From: Alcanivorax hongdengensis A-11-3
GTDB taxonomy: Bacteria > Pseudomonadota > Gammaproteobacteria > Pseudomonadales > Alcanivoracaceae
Length of the DNA: 64,000 nucleotides
Reading direction: 5' to 3'
Assembly: GCF_000300995.1 (NCBI RefSeq)
Contig: NZ_AMRJ01000015.1
Location: 18,912 to 82,911, forward strand
Both the position numbers and the translations under genes were made by a program. The notes beneath the pieces are model-generated. The model made no database searches and had not been told where the DNA came from. It saw only the letters and a program-made list of their open reading frames with translations. Shown here one piece after another: positions 44,769 through 52,595 of the stretch. How positions within the stretch are numbered: position 1 is the first letter of the stretch; the number at the start of each line of letters is the position of its first letter.

Positions 44769-45118
44769 GGTCGTCTCCTTTTACGTATTACCGGTTGTGT
44801 GACGGGCCAAACAAGCTTTGCCTGTGCAAATCGAGCCGCCATTCTACTCAAAACCCGCCCGGTTTGCCTGCCCCTGATCCGAAAATGGGTACGACTTTCG
44901 TCAATACCCGCTCCCTGCCCTGCGCCAGCTCAATATGCCCTTGAAAATGAAGGGATATTTTGCCAGTCGTCCTTCGGAGGGTGCGCAGTTTAGTGGCATG
45001 TGAAGGCGGTAACAATGCCGTGCGGACGTTCCCGCATCCCGGATCGGCAATATTTCCCCGCAAGGCTGGCACAGCCTCGCCGGGCGCTGCAGGCTGTTGA
45101 AAGCCCCTTGCATGCTCA

Positions 45119-45313
45119 TAATACTGCTCACTTAAGCGGTGCAAATCTGGCTCAACCCTTTCAGGCAGGTTCCCTCTCCCCTTGCGGGAGAGGGACAGGG
45201 AGAGGGTGGGGAAAATTTCAATGACTTATCATTGATCGAGCTGTCACGTCCCCCTCTCCCCCACCCCTCTCCCGCAAGGGGAGAGGGGCTTAAAAGCTTA
45301 AGTGAACAGCACA
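45119..45313. repeat. MITE-like hairpin repeat, copy 2
   Basis: By eye roughly nine positions in ten match copy 1 (7372-7570): terminal repeats CTGCTCACTTAAGC and GCTTAAGTGAACAGC, the same CAAATCT-GCTCAACCC stretch, both inverted C-rich blocks and the central palindrome. It lies in the loop of another inverted repeat: GGCTGTTGAAAGCCCCTTG (45092-45110) and CAATGGGCTTTTCAACAGCC (45314-45333). No clear target duplication remains. Confidence 0.82.
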
Positions 45314-45408
45314 CAATGGGCTTTTCAACAGCCTGCCAGACTGTCACCATTGAAAACAATGACTTACGCATTGCCAGGCAGCTACCCGTAAACGCCCCTG
45401 CATTTTAT

Positions 45409-45435
45409 TGTGGGAGCGTGCTCGCACGCGAAGGG
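45409..45435. repeat. Single REP-like unit
   Basis: TGTGGGAGCGTGCTCGCACG followed by CGAAGGG, one half of the REP pairs seen elsewhere, about 40 nt before ppsR. Confidence 0.7.
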
Positions 45436-45477
45436 TGCATTGCAATGCCAGCCCCTATACAAAAACGGCAGGACCCC

Positions 45478-46296
45478 ATGAAAAGAACGGCCTTCTACCT
45501 CTCTGATGGCACCGGCATCACCGCAGAAACCCTGGGTCATAGCATGCTCAGTCAGTTCGGGGACATCGAGTTCGTGCAGATCACCCTGCCCTTCGTGCAA
45601 TCGGATGAGCAGACCCGCGAAGCCGTGGCGCGCATCAACAAGGCCGCCCGGGAAGACGGCGAAAAGCCGGTGGTATTTTCCACCCTGGTCAACAGTGATC
45701 ACCGCGCCCTGTTGCATGATTGTGAGGGCCTGGTGCTGGATTTGTTTGGCGCCTTTCTCAATCCGCTGGAAGACGAGCTGGGCGTGCGTTCCAACCACAA
45801 GATCAACCAGAGCCACGCCATCCGCGACGCCGAGTCCTACCGCATTCGCATCAACGCCGTGCACTTTGCCCTGGACAACGATGATGGCGCCCGCACCCGC
45901 CATTACGATCAGGCCGATGTCATCCTGATCGGCGTTTCCCGCTCCGGCAAAACCCCCACCTGCCTGTATCTGGCCCTGCAGTTTGGCCTGTTCACCGCCA
46001 ACTACCCGCTCACCGAGGATGACTTCGACGACCTGCGCCTGCCCAAATCACTGGTCGAGCATAAAGACAAGCTGTTCGGCCTGACCATCAACGCCGAACG
46101 CCTCAGCGCCATCCGCAGCGAACGAAAAGCCGGCAGCCGCTATGCCTCCCTGCGCCAGTGCGACATGGAACTACGCGGCCTGGAAGCCATGTACAACAAG
46201 CATGGCATTCCCTATCTGGATGCCACCGAGTTATCGATTGAGGAAATCAGCACACGGGTGCTGGCGATGAAGGGGTTGAAGCGGCGCTTGCAGTAA
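45478..46296 (+). CDS. ppsR: PEP synthase regulatory protein (kinase-pyrophosphorylase)
   Basis: Bifunctional ADP-dependent kinase and phosphate-dependent pyrophosphorylase that inactivates and reactivates PpsA. The 272-residue product begins [20 protein letters not shown] and has the P-loop GVSRSGKT (residues 152-159). The segment [23 protein letters not shown] type is represented here by [18 protein letters not shown]. The length fits the DUF299/PSRP family. The upstream in-frame extension from 45139 runs through repeats and is rejected. It is divergent from ppsA, the usual arrangement. Confidence 0.94.
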   Translation: [272 protein letters not shown]

Positions 46297-46306
46297 CGCC
46301 TGTTCT

Positions 46307-46330
46307 TGTAGGAGCTTGCCTGCAAGCGAT
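46307..46330. repeat. Single REP-like unit
   Basis: TGTAGGAGCTTGCCTGCAAG followed by CGAT, directly after ppsR. No inverted partner is seen close by. Confidence 0.7.
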
Positions 46331-46404
46331 ACTGCCGCTCGTCACTTAACAATTAAGCAGCTCGCAATCTTTAAAATTCCAGAACGTATCCCGCGCTCAA
46401 TAAC

Positions 46405-46434
46405 CAATAAAAGCCCCGCTCTCATGGCGGGGCT
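46405..46434 (-). terminator. Rho-independent terminator of the secreted-protein operon
   Basis: On the minus strand AGCCCCGC-CATGA-GAGCGGGGCT followed by TTTATT, about 40 nt after the last stop codon (46477). A good stem with a short U-rich tail. Confidence 0.85.
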
Positions 46435-46476
46435 CGCTAATACCTCAAAGCTCGAATTTCTAATTGCTTTGATGTA

Positions 46477-48645
46477 TCAATCCTGTTGCTCAAGCGTAAT
46501 TGACGAGTAAATATGCGCTGAGGGAATAATCATTGAGCCGAGATCCTTCCCTCCAAATTCAACCCGTCCGATCTCCAGAGGATCTCCGGCCCCGCCACCC
46601 GGCTTGGTCGCAGCAGTGCCAACCAGCATGCGGTTCTCTATACGGAGCCTGGGTTTGTGATTCGTGGCGTCGTCAGAAGCCGGGATCAAGTTGATCACTC
46701 CACCTTTTGCTTCGTCAGCATTAGCCAATGTATCTCTGTAAGGAATTTCCACATCACCCGTTATATCAGCAAGCCGGAGATCCGCATCAAGCTTGTCAAA
46801 ATGCGGCTCTGCGAGCGAGATATAAGTGCCGTCATCATGGCCATTATGATTACCGCCCGCTCCATATGTTTCATTGGAAAAGCTGTTGTTCAGGTTGGCA
46901 AAGCTCAAGAAGCCGCCAAAAAGCACGGCATCCCGAGACAGCGCGGGCAAAATGCTGAATGCGAAGTCGTCCATCTCGAGATTCACGTCAATATAACTGC
47001 CGTTAACCGGCGACTCCATGTAGGGAATATCGCCACCCCCGAACATGCCCCGCGCCTGTAGTCGGACGCCCTGATCAGAAGAAAACTTCAGACCACCAGC
47101 ATACAAGCCAAGGCCGATATCCATGCCCTTGGCAGCAAAGAGAAGGTCTGCCCCCATGATGCCGATAGCCAGATTCTTATCCGTATCACCGATCATGAAG
47201 TTGGTACCATTTTTCCAGCGATCTTCCGGTGTTGTCCCTAACGTCTGAATGGCGGTAATAACATCCATCTTTATTCCCGCCCCGCTCTGAGGATAAAGGT
47301 ACATATTGCTATTGAGATCGCCCAACGTATATATAAGTGCCCAGTTTTCATTATCCACATCCCAGGCTGAGTTGGTTCCATCTCTGTAAGAAACGCCTGA
47401 TGAGTAAGCATGCAACCCCCAATCACGCGCTACTAGAGCAAGGCCTGAATCTGTTGAGGTAAAGCCAAGGGATTGCTGGGCACCCATCACCGGTGTTTGT
47501 GATCCCGAGCCGCATGTCAGCTGGCCAACCCCATTAGTGCCACCATAGCAAATATTGCCGACCGCATAGCCGGCAGGGATAGCACCAAGAGCAATAGAAC
47601 CAAATTCAACATCTTTCTTTTTATCTGGATCAGCTGCCTTATAAAGGCTTTGCGGCTTGGTAAACTCAAGATAAGAATGGTCACCACCGGCTTCACCAGC
47701 GACAAATTGAAAATCACTGGCGAGATTGAAACCAATTGACGTTGTTATACCTTGGGATAAGGTTCCATCTGAAAGTGTAATTCCCTGGGATTTAAGGTTA
47801 AACAAGAAATCATCGAGCCCCCCGCGCCACCCGAAATAAAGCAACGGCAAGGAGCTGCTATTAACTTCAAAGGGGGTTGCCGCATTGGCCAGGACGTCGA
47901 ATGTCAAGTTGAAGTCGGTACGGGTGCCAGGCGCGCTTTGAACAATCAGTCCATCACTGTCAATACCTACCGTCCCCTCATGCATATCCAGCAAAAAGGC
48001 AAAATTATCCAGCTGCGCACCGGTGTCCGTCATCTTGTAGAAAATTTGCCCGGGGTTGGCCACGGTCCAATCCGTCGGTGTTGCTCCACTGGCGTCCACA
48101 TTACCAATGTTAAGAATAAGGCGTGCTTTATCTGTACTTGAATTGAATAGGCCGCCATCACCAAACAAGGCAAAACGACCCGCAGAATCTATCGCAAGGC
48201 TACCAAAAGAACGCGTATCGTCTGATACGGACACGCTATCCATCTGCATCCGCATACGGTTCCAAGTTGCATCAAGACCGAGACCAGCACGACCGTCAGA
48301 GTTTGTATAGGCATCAATAGCCAGCGCGATATCCAAAGCGTGAGTGGCAGCTGCACCATTGGGGTCAATAGGGATTAGCTTAAAAGAATCGCTAGCGTTG
48401 TTAGCCTTGCCAATACGCAAGGAGTTTTCCAGGGCGCTATCGCCAGGATTCATTGTCCATTTGATTTGGTCAGCGGATATCCCCGTTTCGCTTTGCAAAC
48501 TTACCGTTATGCCATCTCTGCCGGTCACTGAGCCCATTTCTTTTTCGGAGAGCCCCTGCATCGCATATCCAGGCACAACAATGACTGATAAAACCATCAT
48601 CAAGGATGAAGCTTTAAACTTATTACTCTTTTTATTTGCAGTCAC
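46477..48645 (-). CDS. Large secreted protein with post-signal VTG motif (operon gene 4)
   Basis: Function not recognised. The 722-residue product has a signal peptide (about 1-28, VVPGYA-MQ) followed at once by LSEKEMGSVTGRDGITVSL (residues 32-50), the motif shared by this operon. The remainder is Gly/Asn/Asp-rich with alternating hydrophobic residues, as in extracellular beta-solenoid or barrel proteins. AGGTGG lies 5 nt before a GTG at 48645, which is preferred to the ATG at 48672. The motif recalls DUF6160-type proteins of Acinetobacter fil clusters, from memory and unverified. It is the last gene of four. Confidence 0.7.
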   Translation of the reverse strand: MTANKKSNKFKASSLMMVLSVIVVPGYAMQGLSEKEMGSVTGRDGITVSLQSETGISADQIKWTMNPGDSALENSLRIGKANNASDSFKLIPIDPNGAAATHALDIALAIDAYTNSDGRAGLGLDATWNRMRMQMDSVSVSDDTRSFGSLAIDSAGRFALFGDGGLFNSSTDKARLILNIGNVDASGATPTDWTVANPGQIFYKMTDTGAQLDNFAFLLDMHEGTVGIDSDGLIVQSAPGTRTDFNLTFDVLANAATPFEVNSSSLPLLYFGWRGGLDDFLFNLKSQGITLSDGTLSQGITTSIGFNLASDFQFVAGEAGGDHSYLEFTKPQSLYKAADPDKKKDVEFGSIALGAIPAGYAVGNICYGGTNGVGQLTCGSGSQTPVMGAQQSLGFTSTDSGLALVARDWGLHAYSSGVSYRDGTNSAWDVDNENWALIYTLGDLNSNMYLYPQSGAGIKMDVITAIQTLGTTPEDRWKNGTNFMIGDTDKNLAIGIMGADLLFAAKGMDIGLGLYAGGLKFSSDQGVRLQARGMFGGGDIPYMESPVNGSYIDVNLEMDDFAFSILPALSRDAVLFGGFLSFANLNNSFSNETYGAGGNHNGHDDGTYISLAEPHFDKLDADLRLADITGDVEIPYRDTLANADEAKGGVINLIPASDDATNHKPRLRIENRMLVGTAATKPGGGAGDPLEIGRVEFGGKDLGSMIIPSAHIYSSITLEQQD

Positions 48646-48694
48646 TTCTACCACCTGTAATTGCAATCCCATAGCACCGAATCAATAGAATCAA

Positions 48695-50083
48695 TTAGCA
48701 GAATTTAGCCGAACCAAAACAGTTTGGGTGAAAGTTTTGCCCGGAAAGTTGAAGATCCGTGAGAGTCAGATTCAAAGGATTGGGGACTTGAACATTACCA
48801 ATATCCACATCTAAGCCATCCCCACCAATAACCCCACCAATATCATTGGTATTAGCAGGGTGATTTGATAAATAACTTCCGACCTGAGCGGCAATTTGCG
48901 GGAAAAGAGTTGCCACATCGATAGGGGCGACCGGATTCACACTGCCCAAATTCACTTCATTTTTAAATGACATCCACCACCCTTGGCGCGCCACATCAGC
49001 ATTGGCAGAATCTGGCCAATTTACGGGTTCCTTTTGAAATGAAAGGTAAAAGGGTGAATCTACAGGCAAGCTATGAATATACCCAAGACCTTGATTGATG
49101 GTCACATCCGCCTTCATATTTTCAATTGAGCCGGACATGAATACATTTGTAAATGTACGCCCTTCTGGTGCGACTAAGCAGGCAAAAAATGAACAATCAG
49201 TAACTTTTGCGTCAATTGGCCCGCCTTGAGTTTGTACGGTTTGCGATGCCCCAGTGCCAGACACTTGGCCCGAACTCGGATAGCTATTATCAAGATATAT
49301 TGTCGGAACCGATATGGTCGTATTAATCGGCAATGAGGTTATTCTCTTGCCATTAACCGAAATGGCATCAGCTGTAAATGGGAGCCCGCTCATTGCAGGA
49401 ATATTAAAGCCACCATTCGTTGTTTTAAATTCAGCCCAGAGCCCACTTGCATTGAAAACAACCATTTTCCCTTCAACAGGATACGTTGCTGCATTGAAGT
49501 AGGCAGATGATGTATGCGCCAAGCCATGAATCTGACCACTAGCTTCATCTGACTGCACATTCATGTAACCGGAAAAAGTATTCAATCCATTAGGTGTTGT
49601 GGAATTTTCGGTGCCCATCGACAAAAGGCCAGCGGCCTGCTCCGCACTCATCCTAATACCTGTAATTTCTCGTAGTGTTCGTGATTGATCATTTTTTACT
49701 GCGAACTCAAAATATGGCTTTGTCAGGGTCGCAGAACTACCGGCACGACTGGCAGAGTTGTCCATGCCACTTAGGCTGAGATGATCAATGTCAATGTCGC
49801 AATGTTGCCCATTCATCACGCCTGACGTACAACCCAGCTGCAATTTGTCGATATTAAGGTTAAGATCAAGCTTCGCATTTAACCCAGCTTTATAGAAAGT
49901 CATCCCGTTATAAGAAATCCCCTCGGAAGAGGTTCCTCCTGGCTGGAACTGCTTTCCCATTTCAATAAGTGCCTGGCCTGTCACCAGTGATAATTGATGA
50001 TCCTTTAGCTCTGTCATTGCCTGGGCTTTTGCTATAACCATCAGCGATAGGACAGCCAGAATCGTGACAATTTTTTTTCTCAT
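48695..50083 (-). CDS. Secreted protein with post-signal VTG motif (operon gene 3)
   Basis: Function not recognised. The 462-residue product has a signal peptide (MRKKIVTILAVLSLMVIAKAQA) and then ELKDHQLSLVTGQALIEM (residues 25-42). The body is rich in Asn, Ser, Thr and Gly with LDLNLNIDKLQLG and VDIGNVQVPNPLNLTLTDLQLSG repeats of beta-strand type. It ends in PNCFGSAKFC, with Cys pairs also at LGCTSG...HCDI and CSFFACL. Starts at 50095 (ATG) or 50083 (ATG) are both possible; neither has a strong ribosome site. The base composition is visibly more A+T-rich than the neighbouring genes. Confidence 0.7.
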   Translation of the reverse strand: MRKKIVTILAVLSLMVIAKAQAMTELKDHQLSLVTGQALIEMGKQFQPGGTSSEGISYNGMTFYKAGLNAKLDLNLNIDKLQLGCTSGVMNGQHCDIDIDHLSLSGMDNSASRAGSSATLTKPYFEFAVKNDQSRTLREITGIRMSAEQAAGLLSMGTENSTTPNGLNTFSGYMNVQSDEASGQIHGLAHTSSAYFNAATYPVEGKMVVFNASGLWAEFKTTNGGFNIPAMSGLPFTADAISVNGKRITSLPINTTISVPTIYLDNSYPSSGQVSGTGASQTVQTQGGPIDAKVTDCSFFACLVAPEGRTFTNVFMSGSIENMKADVTINQGLGYIHSLPVDSPFYLSFQKEPVNWPDSANADVARQGWWMSFKNEVNLGSVNPVAPIDVATLFPQIAAQVGSYLSNHPANTNDIGGVIGGDGLDVDIGNVQVPNPLNLTLTDLQLSGQNFHPNCFGSAKFC

Positions 50084-50099
50084 GTCATTTCGCATCCGA

Positions 50100-50852
50100 T
50101 CAAAACCCATACATATAGAAGTCACCACCGAAGGCAATGCCAGCTTGGTAGCCATTATTATCAGCAATTTTCAAGCCCATAAATGAACCGTTGATGTTCC
50201 CGCGACTCCAGCCATCCTGAACATTCACCGCACTGTTTGGCTCCACTGCCAACCCCTCGAAATACATACCAAAACGGGCATCACTATAACCAGTCACTGT
50301 TTTTGACGAAGAATCGTAACTCCCGCCGGTATTCGGGTAACTAGTACGAAGGCCCGCTAATGCGGCAATGCTTGCGGCGCTACATCCTGTTTCGAGCAAA
50401 CAATTGTGATCCGGATCCTGAAAGGTTGCTGGATCAAACCACCCCGTTTTACTGCTACCCCTTGATTCATTAAGCTTAGATGCATCAAGGCTAAGTTTAT
50501 TGACTACGAGAGATGCATAGCCATTCTTTGCTACCAGCCACTCCGTTTCCCTGTTTTTAAGCTGGATTCCAAATCGACAATTCATGTTCTCCAGGCTGGA
50601 GCCACCGTTTGGCGTGCTACAACCATCTGCGCCGGCTATGGGTGCACCCGCCTCGTTGAAGCCTGTATTAGAGTCGTCGTCGGGGGAGCTATTGAAGTAA
50701 TACTCCATGCTCACCAGGATACCCTTTTGGCCTGTAACAGCGCCCAATTCCTCTTCACTTAAAGGTTGGAGCGACTGAGCGAAAAGCATTGTTGGGGCAA
50801 AGGAGATCAAGCTGCCGAGAAAAAAAATTGACCAATTTGTTTTAAGCTTCAT
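50100..50852 (-). CDS. Secreted protein with post-signal VTG motif (operon gene 2)
   Basis: Function not recognised. The 250-residue product has a signal peptide (1-25, MLFA-QS) followed by LSEEELGAVTGQKGILVSM (residues 31-49), the clearest form of the operon motif. Six Cys residues in short loops (ADGCSTPN, MNCRFG, NHCLLETGCSAA in part) suggest disulphides. The ATG overlaps the previous stop as ATGA, so translation is coupled to gene 1. The product is small compared with its neighbours and could be a minor or capping component of whatever they build. Confidence 0.7.
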   Translation of the reverse strand: MKLKTNWSIFFLGSLISFAPTMLFAQSLQPLSEEELGAVTGQKGILVSMEYYFNSSPDDDSNTGFNEAGAPIAGADGCSTPNGGSSLENMNCRFGIQLKNRETEWLVAKNGYASLVVNKLSLDASKLNESRGSSKTGWFDPATFQDPDHNCLLETGCSAASIAALAGLRTSYPNTGGSYDSSSKTVTGYSDARFGMYFEGLAVEPNSAVNVQDGWSRGNINGSFMGLKIADNNGYQAGIAFGGDFYMYGF

Positions 50853-52177
50853 GGGGCAGCCCCCAAGGTTGTAATTTTCAGATGGTGTATTCGCATACCT
50901 TCGATACGGGAAATGCCTATATTGGTCACAGCCGCGCTATTGCAGGTACTACCTGCAGTACAGCCGCTCGTACCACCAACAAAATACATACCGTTATTGG
51001 TTGTTGTCGCATCGGGAAGACCCACACCCGTCGTGGTATTAACCCCTGTGAAGTCACCCCACCGAACGTACCCCGCTGTTTTCGTGTTCGGGTTTTGAAT
51101 GGAGCCATCCGCATTTAATGCACAGTCACCGCTGTTGCCGACATCACCACAGTAGAAGTTATTGTAAATTTCAGGAATATTGGGGATTTGAGTGAGCTCA
51201 ATAACAAAATCACCCGTTGCGTTCCCACTTCCATCCCTTAGTGCATCCAAGGTTATGGCCTGATAGTGAAGTGTGCCGAGAGGCAGGAAGGCATCAACAT
51301 TTTTAAAGTACACACCCTCATTATCCTGGAAATCAGGCACCCAATGTAATGCGTCAGGAGAATTGCCAGTTTGCCTTACCGAGAACCGGAAATCACCAGA
51401 CAGTGCGCTCTGATAAGTAATACCAAGAGTCTTGTTCGCTTCGGTGTCAGCGGTTTGCATTAACCTCAATATTGCTGGTTGGCCATCTTTTGTAACTGGC
51501 TTACCTCGGATGATGGTCTGACTCTGCAAGAAATTGGCGCAATCAGTGCCACCCGACGAGCAATTAGGAGCGCCAAGATCGGCGCTTGCCGCTCCGACCT
51601 GACGGTTCACTTCAAGCTCACCCCAGAAGCTCCAACGCCATTTTTCCGTATGGCTAGGCCCTATCAACTCAAGGATGGTAGGCATTTCCTTGCCTGTGTC
51701 GCCATTCAGATAAGTCCCTTGAAAGTCATAGCCTTTGTATTGGAAGACACGAAGGACGTAAGGATCATAAACTGAAGCAGCCGCACCAATACCGAAAGGG
51801 TTTTGCGTGACTCCGTCCGAATTATTGGGGTTACCACTACCAATGGGGCAGGAAAGCGCCCCGCCCACCCCACTGGTGCTACAACCGTTACCATACCAAT
51901 CCGTACCGGCACTATTCTTGCCATTGGTAATGGACAAACCATAGTAACGGGCGTCACCACGCTGCCAACCAGAGCCCTGTGCCGTAGTGCCAGTCAGCTC
52001 AATAAAACTGGTCGGCGCAAAGCGCATGCTGAAATTATCGAATGCAAAGGCCAAACCAGCCCCCTGCACCTTGGACAGCGACGTATCATCAAGTTCGGTA
52101 AGCGCACAGACCGGCCCGGCACTCAATGAGAGCACCGCAGCCAGTACTGTGTAAGGAAGGAGGTTGTTGCGCCGCAC
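50849..52177 (-). CDS. Secreted protein with post-signal motif (operon gene 1)
   Basis: Function not recognised. The 442-residue product (GTG start at 52177 with GAGG 5 nt upstream; a GTG at 52183 overlaps that site) has a signal peptide (1-26, GPVCA-LTE). LTELDDTSLSKVQGAGLAF (residues 27-45), a divergent form of the motif, follows. The body is Asn/Thr/Gly-rich with several short Cys loops (NGCSTSG, FYCGDVGNSGDC, SGCTAGSTC). It leads the four-gene operon, and regulatory repeats lie just upstream (52224-52290). Confidence 0.7.
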   Translation of the reverse strand: MRRNNLLPYTVLAAVLSLSAGPVCALTELDDTSLSKVQGAGLAFAFDNFSMRFAPTSFIELTGTTAQGSGWQRGDARYYGLSITNGKNSAGTDWYGNGCSTSGVGGALSCPIGSGNPNNSDGVTQNPFGIGAAASVYDPYVLRVFQYKGYDFQGTYLNGDTGKEMPTILELIGPSHTEKWRWSFWGELEVNRQVGAASADLGAPNCSSGGTDCANFLQSQTIIRGKPVTKDGQPAILRLMQTADTEANKTLGITYQSALSGDFRFSVRQTGNSPDALHWVPDFQDNEGVYFKNVDAFLPLGTLHYQAITLDALRDGSGNATGDFVIELTQIPNIPEIYNNFYCGDVGNSGDCALNADGSIQNPNTKTAGYVRWGDFTGVNTTTGVGLPDATTTNNGMYFVGGTSGCTAGSTCNSAAVTNIGISRIEGMRIHHLKITTLGAAP

Positions 52178-52223
52178 AGACACCTCGTTGTTGTTCTAAT
52201 AGGTTGTCGGCCTTGTTTGGCTG

Positions 52224-52290
52224 ACATTTGTTAACGTTTGGAATAAAGAGTACACGGCTGCAACATTTGCGGCAACATTCGTTAACATAA
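52224..52290 (-). promoter_or_regulatory. Repeated sites and candidate promoter of the secreted-protein operon
   Basis: ACATTTGTTAACGTT (52225-52239) recurs as ACATTCGTTAACATA (52276-52290), 51 bp apart, each around GTTAAC. On the minus strand AATGTTGC occurs twice with a 12-bp period between 52263 and 52282. A promoter TTGCCG-17 bp-TACTCT (52270-52275 and 52247-52252) lies among them. Together these suggest regulator binding; the protein is unknown. Confidence 0.5.
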
Positions 52291-52464
52291 CTACAACGAA
52301 AGGGTTGCGGAAACTTTGGCTTAATTTTCAGTGACTTGCGCAGATATCAGCATGACACTTTATTCTGATATCGTCTCAAATATGACCAAATGTGCACTTT
52401 GGCCCGGCGTGTTACCAAAGTGCACATGCGTCGTGTGCTCGGGATCGGCTCGGTAGCCTGCGGG

Positions 52465-52487
52465 TTCGCTTGCTGGCAAGCTCCTAC
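52465..52487. repeat. Single REP-like unit
   Basis: TTCGCTTGCTGGCAAGCTCC followed by TAC, the minus-oriented form of the TGTAGGAGC repeat. Confidence 0.7.
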
Positions 52488-52513
52488 GATGGGGACCAGG
52501 GCGTCTCATCTTT

Positions 52514-52584
52514 GGTAGGAGCGACGCTTGAGTCGCGAATGAATGTGGTCGCGAGCAGGTTCGCGACTCTAGCGTCGCTCCTAC
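52514..52584. repeat. REP-like inverted pair, TCGCGA variant
   Basis: GGTAGGAGCGACGCTTGAGT followed by CGCGAA, then the inverted TTCGCGACTCTAGCGTCGCT plus CCTAC. The arms are longer and differ from the TTGCTTGCAAGCGA type, resembling the second REP class of pseudomonads. Confidence 0.82.
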
Positions 52585-52595
52585 ATCCCCCTCCC

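Larger units (their letters stand above)
44769..45477. other. 709-bp non-coding region between ppsA and ppsR
   Basis: It contains the ppsA leader (44769-44900), a low-information stretch to about 45085, an inverted repeat whose loop carries the second copy of the MITE-like element (45091-45334), and a single REP-like unit (45409-45435) close to ppsR. An open frame continuing from 45139 into ppsR passes through these repeats and is not thought to be translated. No tRNA or small protein gene was recognised. Confidence 0.7.
52178..52595. other. 418-bp gap between the secreted-protein operon and prpD
   Basis: Its right third holds two REP-like clusters (52465-52487 and 52514-52584). Its left third holds the operon promoter region (52224-52290). 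The middle (52300-52460) shows no gene or clear signal. prpD ends at 52596. Confidence 0.7.

Noticed and set aside
42399..44993. An 864-residue open frame on the plus strand opposite ppsA
   Set aside because: It is the antisense shadow of a highly conserved ppsA in GC-rich sequence. Its translation is His/Gln/Leu-rich with no recognisable domain.
45119..45313. Target-site duplication around copy 2 of the element
   Set aside because: Flanks CATGCTCATA and ACACAATGGG share no direct repeat. Only inverted flanking arms are seen, so no duplication is claimed.
45139..45477. N-terminal extension of ppsR through the repeat region
   Set aside because: The extension encodes the PSPLAGEGQ-type translation of the repeats. 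The ATG at 45478 gives the conserved N terminus.
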